From Microbacterium kunmingense (GTDB lineage Bacteria; Actinomycetota; Actinomycetes; Actinomycetales; Microbacteriaceae), in the NCBI RefSeq assembly GCF_023155745.1, contig NZ_JAKNUS010000001.1, forward strand, positions 1 to 64,000: 64,000 nucleotides of DNA, given 5' to 3'. The position numbers and the translations under genes were made by a program. Position 1 is the stretch's first letter; each line of letters begins with the position of its first letter. This document shows, piece by piece, positions 1 to 8,803 of this stretch. Below the pieces are notes generated by a model. That model was not told the DNA's origin and did no database searches. It worked only from the letters and a program-made list of their open reading frames with translations.

Positions 1-119
1 GACAACACGATGCGGATCTTCTTTTCCGCCGGGATCGTCGGTGGACGACTCATAATTCTCAGACCTTCCAATAGGGGCGCTGCCTCAGCAACTAACTACC
101 CCTGCCACATAGTCTGACG
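1..119. other. left-edge sequence, no gene; probable rearrangement junction
   Basis: No coding region is recognisable here. The frame of the following oxidase is closed by a TAA at 93-95, and recognisable oxidase sequence begins only near 120 (RDKWVLILDDW). This stretch is lower in GC than its neighbours and does not encode the missing N-terminal part of that protein. I infer that a recombination or insertion boundary lies close to 118. The window edge prevents identifying the left partner. Confidence 0.4.
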
Positions 120-1088
120 CGCGACAAATGGGTGCTGATCCTCGACGACTGGCTCGACGGCGTCACCGCCACCCCGGACCAGGTCCTCACCGACCTCTCG
201 AAGGGCATGGGAGACATGGGCGGGATGGGCGACATGTTCATGCGGATGGGGAACCTGCTGATGGGCGCCACCTCCGACCTGCTCGGCGGCGACGCCGGCG
301 ACGTCTACTACCCGCACTACCTCATCAACGGCAAACCCAAAGCCGACCCCGCCCAATTCACCGGCACTCCTGGTGCCCGGGTGCGGATCCGTGTCATCAA
401 CGCCGGCAGCGACACCGCGTTCCGGTTCGCGATCGGCGGCCACACCCTGACGATCACCCACACCGACGGGTTCCCGGTGGATCCTGTCGAGGTCGACAGT
501 GTCCTGATCGGGATGGGCGAACGCTACGACCTGCAGGTCACCCTGGACGATGGGGTGTTCCCTGTCGTCGCCGACGCGGAAGGCAAGCAGGATCGCGCGT
601 TCGCGCTCGTTCGCACCGCCGCTGGCACGGCTCCGGCCAGCGACGTCCCCGTCGCCGAGCTCGGCACCGGCAGGGTCGGCACCGCTGCCGGACTGAGCGC
701 GACCGCCTCCGTCACCCTGCACCAGGCATCCCCCGACCGGGTCGTGCACCTCGCGCTGACCGGGGGGATGGAGGCGTACGACTGGGGGATCAATGGGCGC
801 CGGTTCGACATGAACGACCCGTTGCGGGACGCGCACGCGATCAGTATGGGGGAGCGGGTGCAGTTGCGGATCCGCAATGACACCGAGATGTGGCATCCGT
901 TCCACCTGCACGGCCACACCTACCAGCACGCGAACGGCGGCCCCCGGAAGGACACCTCCATCATCCTCCCGGGCCAGACCCTGACAGTCGACTTCGACGC
1001 CGACAACCCCGGCCAGTGGGTCGCGCACTGCCACAACATCTACCACGCCGAGACCGGCATGACCACGGTGCTCGGATACCAGTCATGA
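120..1088 (+). pseudogene. multicopper oxidase, 5'-truncated remnant
   Basis: This is the C-terminal two thirds of a multicopper oxidase, a periplasmic or extracellular copper enzyme that oxidises metals or phenols while reducing oxygen to water. Counting from the GTG at 132, the type 1/trinuclear copper motifs are intact: HPFHLHGH at 255-262 and HCH-x3-H-x4-M at 299-310. A methionine-rich stretch lies at about 24-46. The whole first cupredoxin domain, with its two HxH copper motifs and the export signal, is absent, leaving about 320 residues against a usual 450-530. No ribosome binding site precedes the GTG. It is most likely a dead remnant; family identity is firm. Confidence 0.8.
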
Positions 1089-1343
1089 ACCGCGCGTTCA
1101 TCCCCAGCACGGGAGGATGATCGCGCGGGCGATCGGACGGCGGCGGATGTCAAGTCTAAGTGGACTTCCTACTCTTATGTAGGGATCTGCCATTTCGCGC
1201 GGAATCCTGCTGACGAAACTGCTGCCAATTAGCGTGGAATCCCCGAGTTCTCCGCCACCTTGACCGGGAACCTACAGCAGCTTCCCCCTCACGTCGTCCA
1301 TTTCGCGCGACCTGATGCTGCAGCGGACCGATCCCACAGCGCA
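1089..1343. other. intergenic region with a 12-bp direct repeat
   Basis: No gene is seen between the oxidase remnant and the converging rhomboid gene. The sequence CCATTTCGCGCG occurs twice in the same orientation, at 1190-1201 and 1298-1309. A short hairpin (AAGTC/GACTT) lies at 1152-1167. The stretch could be debris of a mobile element next to the truncated oxidase, but no inverted ends or transposase fragment could be recognised. Confidence 0.3.
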
Positions 1344-1991
1344 TCAGCCGATTCGTGGCTGTGGCTCCGGCACTGTCGACCGGCCGCGTGAGCGCGCGGG
1401 GCGAAGGACGAGCGCGGCGATCGCGCCCCCGATCGCACCGAAGAGGTGCGCCTGCCAGGAGACGCCGCTTGCGGCGTTGAAGATACCGGCGAGCATGCTG
1501 CCGCCGTAGATGGCGACCACCGTCAGGGCTATCAACGCATAGAGGATGCCATGGCCCAGCGACTTCGCCACGAAAGCCCGGACCACCAGGTAGCCGAAAT
1601 ACCCGAAGACCAGGCCGGACGCTCCCACGGTGATGGTGCCCGGAGCGTTGAAAATCCACGTTCCCGAACCAGCGATCACCCCGACAATGGCGGTCACCGC
1701 CCAGAACCGCCCGACGCCGTCGAGGGCGACGAGCACCCCGAGAACGAGGAACGGGATCGTGTTCGCGAGCAGGTGCGGCCAGCCGCTGTGCAGGCCGTGA
1801 GCCAGAAGGATGCCGTCGAGGCCATCGGGTGCCCACGACTCGATGCCGAAGGCCTGAATCCACGTTCCGGGAAGCACCGCATCCAAGACCCTGATGATCC
1901 ACATGATGACCAGCAGGATCACCGGCTGAAGGACGCGTGTCGTCCAGCGGCTGGTTGATCGCGGGGCGGTCGTGTCAGCGGTCATTGACAC
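1344..1991 (-). CDS. rhomboid family intramembrane serine protease
   Basis: A 215-residue polytopic membrane protein with the rhomboid catalytic dyad: Ser125 in GASG and His182 in the last helix (QAHLFGAIGG). His73 and Asn77 in HLLAN match the oxyanion-side residues of the family. About six hydrophobic segments run from 21 to 197. Rhomboids cleave transmembrane substrates inside the lipid bilayer; the substrate cannot be deduced here. The start has an AGGAAGAG-type ribosome binding site and is divergent from the FAD oxidoreductase gene. Another ATG lies two codons further in. Confidence 0.88.
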   Translation of the reverse strand: MSMTADTTAPRSTSRWTTRVLQPVILLVIMWIIRVLDAVLPGTWIQAFGIESWAPDGLDGILLAHGLHSGWPHLLANTIPFLVLGVLVALDGVGRFWAVTAIVGVIAGSGTWIFNAPGTITVGASGLVFGYFGYLVVRAFVAKSLGHGILYALIALTVVAIYGGSMLAGIFNAASGVSWQAHLFGAIGGAIAALVLRPARSRGRSTVPEPQPRIG

Positions 1992-2052
1992 ATCGTCGCA
2001 TCCGCTCTTCCTTTCGGCCCGACCGGCACCGCAGACCCACGAGGATTTAGGT

Positions 2053-2979
2053 ATGGGAGTGGACGTGACGGTGGTCGGCGGCGGTATCTCCGGGCTTGCC
2101 TGCGCCAGAGCGGTGCAGGCCGGCGGCTTGTCGGTTCGTGTTCTCGATCGCGGCCGTCGCGTCGGCGGGCGCCTCGCGAGCCGAACCCTCTGGGGACGCC
2201 CGGTCGATCTCGGTGCGTCCTATTTCGTCTCGGACGATTCGGACTTCGATGACGTTGTCGCCGGATGGGCGGATCGGGGCCTCGCCCGCCCGTGGACGGA
2301 TACTTTCGCCGTCATCGACGCCGACGGTGAACAGACGATCAAGAAGGGACCGGTGCGCTGGGCCGCACCGCGGGGATTGCGATCACTCGCTGTCGATCTC
2401 GCGGAAGGTCTCGAGGTGCGCACCGAGCACACCGTCGAGCGCGTCGATCCGTATCGCGTGGACGGCCACGACGCAGGCGAGGTCGTTCTCGCCATGCCGG
2501 GCCCGCAGGCTGCGCGACTCCTCACCGCTGCTCCGGGAGGCGACATCGAGTGGGAGCCCGTCATCGCTCTGGCCCTGCGGTGGGACAGCCGGCACTGGCC
2601 GAGCGATCTGCACGGCGCGTTCGTCGACGCGGACCCGGACGTGTCGTTCATCGCCGATGATGGCGACCGTCGGGGCGACGGCGCGGCCGTGCTCGTCGTA
2701 CACACGACAGCCGAGCGTGCCCGGAGGCACCTCGACGACCCCGCGACCGCGATCCCGCCCGTGCTGGACGCCGTGCGGCGACTGCTGCGGATCGACACCG
2801 ACCCCGCTGAAACGTTCGCTCATCGCTGGACGTTCGCCCGCCCCGTGGGCACGACCGGTGCGCCGTTCCTCCGGACTCCGGGACTTTCAGCCTGCGGCGA
2901 CGCGTGGGGTGATCGGGCCGCCGTCCGCACCGCGTGGGGGTCGGGACACGCACTCGGAAGAGCCCTCGCCGGCGCCTGA
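2053..2979 (+). CDS. NAD(P)/FAD-dependent oxidoreductase, renalase/amine-oxidase-like
   Basis: A 308-residue flavoprotein. The N-terminus is a dinucleotide-binding betaalphabeta unit (VTVVGGGISGLACARAV), followed by the GRRVGGR element typical of renalase and flavin amine oxidases. The C-terminus has the second FAD contact (GLSACGDAWGD). The start at 2053 has GAGGA eight bases upstream and puts the FAD fold directly at the N-terminus; a longer frame from 1972 would add an unrelated leader that runs into the divergent rhomboid start. The substrate is unknown. Confidence 0.8.
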   Translation: MGVDVTVVGGGISGLACARAVQAGGLSVRVLDRGRRVGGRLASRTLWGRPVDLGASYFVSDDSDFDDVVAGWADRGLARPWTDTFAVIDADGEQTIKKGPVRWAAPRGLRSLAVDLAEGLEVRTEHTVERVDPYRVDGHDAGEVVLAMPGPQAARLLTAAPGGDIEWEPVIALALRWDSRHWPSDLHGAFVDADPDVSFIADDGDRRGDGAAVLVVHTTAERARRHLDDPATAIPPVLDAVRRLLRIDTDPAETFAHRWTFARPVGTTGAPFLRTPGLSACGDAWGDRAAVRTAWGSGHALGRALAGA

Positions 2980-3074
2980 GAATGTGGGTCTCCATGCTCG
3001 TCGAGCGATGGATCAGCCGACGAACGCCCTGACAGGTCGAACGCGCTGAAACGAGGACCTGACACGATGAAGGC

Positions 3075-3569
3075 ATGACGGCGACGATTCGAGCACCGCA
3101 CCCGGGGGACGCGTCAGCGATCGCCGAGGTGCATGTCCAAGCCTGGCGGGAAACCTACTCTCATCTGCTCCCGGCGGACTTCTTCTCCGCCTCCTACATC
3201 GCCAGTCGACAGCGTCTCTGGAGACAGGTTCTCGCGGACCCACGGGACGACATGACGGTGCGGGTCGCGGAGGTCGACGGCGAGATCATCGGTTTCGCCT
3301 GGATGGGGCCGGGCGAAGGGCAGGGCGGAGAGTCACCGCCGCGCGACCGGCTCCTCTACGCGATCTACGTCCTCGCGCACCACCACGGAACCGGCACGGG
3401 GCAGGCGCTGCTCGATCAGACCGTCGGGGAGGGCCCGGCGATGCTGTGGGTGGCGAAGGAGAATCCCCGCGCGGTCGCCTTCTACCTGCGCAACGGGTTC
3501 CGCTTCGACGGCGTCGAGCAGACCGATCCCCACGCCGCGCTGATCACCGACGCGCGGATGGTGCGGTGA
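3075..3569 (+). CDS. GNAT family N-acetyltransferase
   Basis: A 164-residue single-domain GCN5-related acetyltransferase that would move an acetyl group from acetyl-CoA to an amine. The acetyl-CoA loop is seen as HHHGTGTGQALLD (motif A), and the C-terminal part contains ENPRAVAFYLRNGFRFDG, the usual motif B ending. The acceptor is not predictable. It stands alone, 95 bases after the FAD oxidoreductase, and is followed by a strong terminator. Confidence 0.82.
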   Translation: MTATIRAPHPGDASAIAEVHVQAWRETYSHLLPADFFSASYIASRQRLWRQVLADPRDDMTVRVAEVDGEIIGFAWMGPGEGQGGESPPRDRLLYAIYVLAHHHGTGTGQALLDQTVGEGPAMLWVAKENPRAVAFYLRNGFRFDGVEQTDPHAALITDARMVR

Positions 3570-3874
3570 AGGTAGCCGCGCGGTCATCGGATCGTCCCGC
3601 TCGGCGCGGTTCGTTCGTCGAAAATGCACGTGTCCGATGGGCGCAGGCGTACATCTGCGACGAATGAGCTCGCGCCGGAGCGCGCATCCACCCCGCGGCC
3701 CGGGACGCGGCGCCTCTCCCGACGACGCCTGACGACAACCAGACGACGAAACCCCCGCCCAATGACATCGGGCGGGGGTTCGTTTTGGTACTTCAGCGTA
3801 CGTAGGCTCTCATGATCGACATCCTTCCGTCGGGGAAGAACGACGGTACGCCGCCCGGTGCGTCAAGGCAAGGG
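3570..3874. other. intergenic region, only a terminator seen
   Basis: No coding sequence is supported here. Open frames in this stretch are arginine-rich and lack ribosome binding sites. The only clear element is the hairpin near 3747-3786. The remainder separates the GNAT gene from the converging 3' end of the DUF2306 gene. Confidence 0.5.
3747..3786. terminator. bidirectional rho-independent terminator
   Basis: An inverted repeat pairs AACCCCCGCCC with GGGCGGGGGTT around a nine-base loop and extends by CGA/TCG. It is followed by TTTT on the plus strand and preceded by GAAA. It lies between two converging genes and fits a terminator that works on both strands. Confidence 0.8.
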
Positions 3875-4687
3875 TCATCCGACGCGGTCATCCTCTTGCT
3901 CGTCCGTCGCAGATGCACGCGCTGCGCCTCTCGAGGCGGGCATCTGTGACGGACGAAACGGCGTCGATGCCCCTCGGCCGGGCCTCATCCCGCGACCGGA
4001 CGGGCGCGCCGGCGTGAAAAGGCGCGCCCCCCGCCGCCGGCGGATGATGAGCTCGGCGACGCCGAGGTTGATCAGCCATGCGCCGGTCATCCCGACGACC
4101 CGCACGACCTGATCATCGATGTCGACCACCACGCTCATCGCCGTGAGCAGGATCGCCTGCGTGCCGGCGGCCAGGCCGAGCGCGTAGGCCCGAGTCATCC
4201 ATGCGCCATGGCTCCGGTGGTCCCGCCGCATGATCGCGCGGACCGCCAGCACGATGCTCGCGACCATGAGCGCGCCGAACACCAGCCGCACGTACACGAG
4301 TGCGACGCCGTCGTGGTCGGGGAGGTCGTAGGCGACAGCCATCCACATTCCGGAGAGCGCGGCGGCGATGCCCATCGGAACGAGCACGACGCCGGCCACC
4401 CGGTGCCAGCGGTTTCGTCGGCGCAACGACGGGACGAACTGGAACGCTCCGAGCAGACAGAACACGATCGACGCGACGATGTGGATGACCACGGGTGCGG
4501 GAGATGCGAAGAATCGGGCATTCCCCGACGTGACCGCGGCTCCTCCGGCCAGTTCGCTGAGCCGCAGCGCTCCGGCCAGCATCGGCACGAGCGCGAGCAG
4601 TATCAATCCGGTCGGCACGAGCCAGGCTGCGCGCGCCACGCGACGCGGTCGAGAGCGGGGTGGGCGAGGCGTGGTCTTGGCCATCAT
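3875..4687 (-). CDS. DUF2306 membrane protein under TetR control
   Basis: A 270-residue protein with about six hydrophobic helices (roughly 22-46, 65-86, 98-120, 130-151, 167-189, 196-215), typical of DUF2306. The family is of unknown function, and several members sit beside TetR-type regulators, as here. The C-terminal 50 residues are a polar, low-complexity tail outside the domain, possibly a neutral extension. The gene has its own promoter with two probable TetR operators (4720-4766) and a GGAAGA ribosome binding site. The start could be either of two adjacent ATG codons. Confidence 0.75.
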   Translation of the reverse strand: MMAKTTPRPPRSRPRRVARAAWLVPTGLILLALVPMLAGALRLSELAGGAAVTSGNARFFASPAPVVIHIVASIVFCLLGAFQFVPSLRRRNRWHRVAGVVLVPMGIAAALSGMWMAVAYDLPDHDGVALVYVRLVFGALMVASIVLAVRAIMRRDHRSHGAWMTRAYALGLAAGTQAILLTAMSVVVDIDDQVVRVVGMTGAWLINLGVAELIIRRRRGARLFTPARPSGRGMRPGRGASTPFRPSQMPASRGAARASATDEQEDDRVG

Positions 4688-4719
4688 TCGGGTCTTCCAT
4701 GCGGCGAGAAGGGCGAGGG

Positions 4720-4735
4720 GTGTACGGCGTATACC
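4720..4735. promoter_or_regulatory. probable TetR operator 1
   Basis: The 16 bases GTGTACGGCGTATACC match the reverse complement of the sequence at 4751-4766 at 14 of 16 positions, and each copy is itself a near palindrome. This copy lies at the predicted transcription start of the DUF2306 gene, where a bound repressor would block initiation. Confidence 0.65.
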
Positions 4736-4744
4736 TTCGTGCCG

Positions 4745-4773
4745 AATCTAGGTGTACGCCGTAGACTTGTCAA
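4745..4773 (-). promoter_or_regulatory. sigma-70-type promoter of the DUF2306 gene with operator 2 in its spacer
   Basis: On the minus strand a perfect -35 hexamer TTGACA (4773-4768) is separated by exactly 17 bases from TAGATT (4750-4745). The second operator, GGTGTACGCCGTAGAC at 4751-4766, fills the spacer, so RNA polymerase and the repressor would compete. The arrangement is the classic one for a divergent TetR gene and its target. Confidence 0.7.
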
Positions 4774-4806
4774 CACCGAGTGCCCGACCTTCAGAGGGGA
4801 CGACCC

Positions 4807-5553
4807 ATGACGCGCAACGCGCCGCCGCGACCACGCCTGAATCGCGACCGCGTGCTGCGGACGGCCGTGTCGTTCGCGGACGAGGTCGACATCGACGCGC
4901 TGAGCATGCGCCGGCTCGCACAGGAACTGGATGTCACACCGATGGCGCTCTACAAGCACGTCGCCGACAAGGAAGCGCTGCTGGACGGCATGATCGAGGT
5001 CATCGTGGGCGAGATCGACCCGCCCTTGACGGGCGCCGACTGGAGGGACACCGTCCGGCATCGCGTACTCTCCGCCCGGCGCGCTCTGCAGCGTCATCCC
5101 TGGGCGCGCGAGGTCATCGAGTCCCGCTCCCGGATGACCCCGCCGGTTCTGGGCTATCTCGACTCGGTCGCCCGCGGCTTCCTCGACGGCGGCTTCTCTC
5201 CGGATCTCACGCACCACGTCATGCATGCCCTCGGGGGGCGGGTGTGGGGATTCACGCAGGAACTGTTCGACGGCTCGCGTGCGTCGGCGTCGGCGCCGGC
5301 TCCGTCGCCCGAGCAGCAGGCGGCGATGTACGACCAGATGGCGGCGGCGTTCCCCAGCCTCGCCGTCGTCGCGTCGAGCGCAGCCCACTCGGGCGACGTC
5401 GTCGGACGGGGATGCGACGACGATTTCGAGTTCACAGTGACGCTCGACCTGATGCTCGACGGGTTCGAGCGCATGCGCGCGCACGGCTGGACCTCGGTCG
5501 CCGCCCTGTCATCCGTGGCGGCCGGCCGCCCCGCCGTCGGCGCAGCACTCTGA
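4807..5553 (+). CDS. TetR/AcrR family transcriptional repressor
   Basis: A 248-residue regulator with an N-terminal helix-turn-helix (about 30-55: ALSMRRLAQELDVTPMALYK) and a C-terminal ligand-binding region like that of TetR itself. The start at 4807 has AGAGGGGA upstream. It is divergent from the DUF2306 membrane gene, and the intergenic region holds two related operators, so repression of that gene and probably itself is expected. The ligand is unknown. Confidence 0.88.
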   Translation: MTRNAPPRPRLNRDRVLRTAVSFADEVDIDALSMRRLAQELDVTPMALYKHVADKEALLDGMIEVIVGEIDPPLTGADWRDTVRHRVLSARRALQRHPWAREVIESRSRMTPPVLGYLDSVARGFLDGGFSPDLTHHVMHALGGRVWGFTQELFDGSRASASAPAPSPEQQAAMYDQMAAAFPSLAVVASSAAHSGDVVGRGCDDDFEFTVTLDLMLDGFERMRAHGWTSVAALSSVAAGRPAVGAAL

Positions 5554-5563
5554 AGCCCGACCC

Positions 5564-6373
5564 TCAGCTCCCCGCGCGACGCCACTCGTCGGACGTCAGG
5601 TGCGACCCGGCCTGCGGGCCCATCTGCAGCATCCCGCCGTCGACGACCCAGCTCGCGCCTGTGACATAAGACGCCGCCGGAGAGGCGAGGAACGCCGCCA
5701 CTGCCGCGATCTCCTCGGGCCGGCCCGGGCGACCGAGCGGGATGCCGGGGCGATGCGTCTTCTCGGCCTCGTCGGCGTCCATGTCGTTGAGCGGGGTCGC
5801 GATCTCCCCGGGACCGAGGGCGTTCACCGTGATGCCGTACTCGCCGAGCTCCTGCGCCATCGTCTTCACGAGGCCGCCCAGGCCGTGCTTGGAGGCGACG
5901 TAGGCGGCACTCCCGACCCGCGGCTGGTGCTCGTGCACACTCGTGATGGCGACGATCCGCCCACCTCGACCCGCCGCCACCATCCGTCGCGCCGCGGCCT
6001 GCATTCCGACGAACGCGCCGTCGAGGTTGAGCAGCACATCCTTCCGCCAGGCGTCGACGTCGAGATCGAGGAACGGACCTCCCGATCCACCGCCGGCGTT
6101 GTTGACGAACACGTCCACCCCGCCGAGCTCATCGGCGAGGGCGTCGATCACCTTCGCGGCGCCTTCGAGATCGGTGGCGTCGAACTGCGTCACCACCGCT
6201 CGCCCGCCGCGCGCCCGCACCGCTTCGGCGGTCTTCTGGGCCCCCTCCTCGTCGGAGTGCCAGGTGATTCCGACATCCAGCTCCGCCTCGGCGAGGGCGA
6301 TGGCGGTTGCCGCGCCGATGCCGGAATCGGAGGCGGTGACGATGGCGTGCCGGGGAGCGAAGGTGTCGGTCAT
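5564..6373 (-). CDS. SDR family oxidoreductase
   Basis: A 269-residue classical short-chain dehydrogenase/reductase. It has the cofactor motif TASDSGIG (13-20), NNAG (91-94), catalytic Ser145, Tyr158 and Lys162 (YVASK), and a C-terminal GASWVVDGG substrate-loop end. The fold resembles glucose 1-dehydrogenase and 3-oxoacyl reductase-like enzymes. The preceding TetR gene converges on it only 10 bases away. The substrate is not predictable. Confidence 0.87.
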   Translation of the reverse strand: MTDTFAPRHAIVTASDSGIGAATAIALAEAELDVGITWHSDEEGAQKTAEAVRARGGRAVVTQFDATDLEGAAKVIDALADELGGVDVFVNNAGGGSGGPFLDLDVDAWRKDVLLNLDGAFVGMQAAARRMVAAGRGGRIVAITSVHEHQPRVGSAAYVASKHGLGGLVKTMAQELGEYGITVNALGPGEIATPLNDMDADEAEKTHRPGIPLGRPGRPEEIAAVAAFLASPAASYVTGASWVVDGGMLQMGPQAGSHLTSDEWRRAGS

Positions 6374-6464
6374 GCTCCGACGCTAGGCGCCGCACGCCTG
6401 AGCCGGAGGGGCCTTGCGCCCGGCGTGACCCCTCGCTACGAGGCCGTCACGCCGGGCTCTCGGC

Positions 6465-8087
6465 TCACTCCTTCGTCGAGCCCGACGAGTCGGATGCGTC
6501 GGCGCCGGACTTCCGAGACGCGGGCTTCCGCTCCCTCGTGGCGACCGGAGCCGCAGCGGGGGCACCCGCCCCGGCCATCCCCGCCCCGATGCCGCGCCCG
6601 ACGGCCTGACCCTGGATGATGCCGGCGAGGTCGAGCCCGGTGGCCGACTCGACGCTGTCGAAGACCGAGCGCAGCGCCTTGGCGCTGTCGCCGCCGACCA
6701 CGTCGGAAGCGCCGTCGTTGCCCGAGCTGCCGATGATCGACACGTTCCCGATCGTGGAGTAGCCCTTGGCGAACTCGGCCATGATCGAGGGCAGAATCTC
6801 GAGCGTGCGCTGCGACAGCAGGGCCTCCTGGTTCGAGGCGATGGCCTCGGCTTCGGCCTGCACGGCCGCGGCGCGCGCCTCACCCTCGGCTCGGATGGCG
6901 TCGGCCTCGGCCTGCGAGCGCAGGCGACGCGCGGTCGCCTCGGCGTCGGCCTGGGCGCGCAGCGCGTTGGCCTCACCGTTGGCCTTCGCCTCGGCGGCGG
7001 CGGCCTCACCGGCGGCGCGGGCGCGGTCGGCCTGCGCCTGCTGCTCGGCGATACGCGTGCGCGCCTCGGCCTGCTTGACCTGCTCGATGGCCGCCGCTTC
7101 GGCCGCCCGCTCGCGGGTGTACAGCTCGGCCTGCGCGCGGGTCTCGGCCTCGTACCGCTGCGCGTCGGCGACGCGCTTGACGTCGGCGTCGAGCTGGGCC
7201 TGCTTGTTCTCGGCCTGCTGCTGCAGAACGGCCTGCTCGGCCTGGGCGCGCGCGAGCTGCTCGGCCTGCTCGGCCTCGGCGCGCGCACGACCGACGCCGG
7301 CGGCGGCGTTCGCGGTGTTCGTGTCGAGCGCGGTCTGCTCGACGAGGTTCGCCTCCTGGTTGGTGATGATCTTCTGGTTGATCGCGCGGTCGGCGTTGGT
7401 CTGCGCGATCTCGGCCGCCTGGCGCTTGGCCTGGATCTCGGGGGCACCGAGCGACTGGATGTATCCGACGGAGTCGGTGATGCCCTTGATCTGGAACGAG
7501 TCAAGGATGAGTCCCTGCTCGGCGAGCTCGTGCGAGACGTCGGCGGCGATCTGGTCGGAGAACTTCTTGCGCTCGCGCATGAGCTCCACCACCGACAGGG
7601 TCGCGACGATGCCTCGCAGGGCACCCTCGAGCTGCTCGGTGGTGAACTGCTCGATCGCGGCGTCCTGCGACGCGAAGCGCTCCGCGGCGCGGCGGACGAA
7701 CAGCGGGTCGGAGCCGATCTTCACGATCGCCACCCCGTCGACGTTCAGCGTGACGTTGTCGAGCGACTGCGCCTCGGCGTTCAGCGACACCTGGCGCGAG
7801 CGCAGCGAGATGATCTCGTGGCGCTGGGTGATCGGGTTCACCAGCGACTTGCCGTTGACGATCACCGTGACCGGCGACTCCGACATCTCCGACGAGCTGG
7901 TGCCGTCGGCGGCGAGCACCGTGCTCTGCACCTTCTGCTTGCGACCCGAGATGACCAGCGCCTCGTCTGCGCGAGCCACCTTGATCCAGCTGCGTGCGAA
8001 CAGCAGCGCGATCAGGCCGATGACGATCGCGGCGACGACCGCGATGCCGACGATGATCAGGATGCCGACGACTCCGGCGATCTCCAT
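6465..8087 (-). CDS. flotillin family protein (SPFH domain)
   Basis: A 540-residue flotillin-like membrane scaffold. One N-terminal transmembrane helix (about 4-31) is followed by the SPFH/band 7 domain (to about 200) and a long alanine-, glutamate- and glutamine-rich coiled coil (about 210-430). The last 60 residues are glycine/alanine-rich and charged. Bacterial flotillins form membrane microdomains and influence lipid order and cell-wall synthesis. No NfeD partner gene lies next to it. Strong codon bias leaves long open antisense frames opposite this gene, which are not considered real. Confidence 0.9.
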   Translation of the reverse strand: MEIAGVVGILIIVGIAVVAAIVIGLIALLFARSWIKVARADEALVISGRKQKVQSTVLAADGTSSSEMSESPVTVIVNGKSLVNPITQRHEIISLRSRQVSLNAEAQSLDNVTLNVDGVAIVKIGSDPLFVRRAAERFASQDAAIEQFTTEQLEGALRGIVATLSVVELMRERKKFSDQIAADVSHELAEQGLILDSFQIKGITDSVGYIQSLGAPEIQAKRQAAEIAQTNADRAINQKIITNQEANLVEQTALDTNTANAAAGVGRARAEAEQAEQLARAQAEQAVLQQQAENKQAQLDADVKRVADAQRYEAETRAQAELYTRERAAEAAAIEQVKQAEARTRIAEQQAQADRARAAGEAAAAEAKANGEANALRAQADAEATARRLRSQAEADAIRAEGEARAAAVQAEAEAIASNQEALLSQRTLEILPSIMAEFAKGYSTIGNVSIIGSSGNDGASDVVGGDSAKALRSVFDSVESATGLDLAGIIQGQAVGRGIGAGMAGAGAPAAAPVATRERKPASRKSGADASDSSGSTKE

Positions 8088-8277
8088 GAATGATTCCCCT
8101 TGCGTGTATGAGTTCTGTCGTGCCGAGCGTCGGTCCCCCCGCGCCCCGCCCCAGCCTGCCAGAAAGCCATCAATCCTGGTTCTCGCCTGTGAAGACCGGC
8201 ACGATGGCGGAAGGGTCGGCCGTCGTCATCCCTCGCCGCGAGCACCGCGCACCGACGGCGACGCGAGGAGGACGCAC

Positions 8278-8803
8278 GTGCTGCACCGCCGGGCAACGCT
8301 TCGCGATGAACTGCTGGATGAGATCTTCGCTTCCCCGTACGCCGCGAGCACCCTGCCGGAGTACCGCATCCCCGACGACGAGCATCTGCCCGACCGCACG
8401 CACCAGCTCGTCGTCGACGAGCTGGTGCTCGACGGCAACTCGCGCCAGAACCTCGCGACCTTCTGCCAGACGTGGCTGGAGCCCCAGATCCAGGACATCA
8501 TCGCGCGCTCGATCGACAAGAACATGGTCGATAAGGACGAGTACCCGCAGACGGCCGCGATCGAAGAGCGCTGCGTGCACATCATCGCCGACCTGTGGAA
8601 CTCGCCCGAGGCGGCCGACACGATGGGCACCTCGACGACCGGGCCGAGTGAGGCGGCGATGCTCGGTGGGATGGCGCTGCTGTGGAAGTGGCGCGAGCGC
8701 CGGCGCGGGCGTCGTGCCGACGCTCGGGGTGATCGCCCACTTCGGCAGCCACCCGATCACCGTCCCGATGTCGGAGGAGGAGGCGGGGGGCTTCCACCAC
8801 TAG
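8278..8803 (+). pseudogene. glutamate decarboxylase remnant (internal deletion)
   Basis: The first about 140 residues match the start of pyridoxal-phosphate glutamate decarboxylase (PEYRIPDD, then [15 protein letters not shown], then [20 protein letters not shown]). The frame then breaks in WKWRERR at about 8703. A different frame supplies a short tail ending GGFHH at 8803 that could be the original C-terminus. The catalytic middle, including the cofactor lysine, is missing, so most of the roughly 460-residue enzyme is deleted. A good AGGAGG site precedes the GTG start. Its stop overlaps the stop of the converging GNAT gene. Confidence 0.75.

Noticed and set aside
3624..3815. Small open frame before the terminator
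   Set aside because: Arginine-rich, no ribosome binding site, and it ends inside the terminator hairpin.
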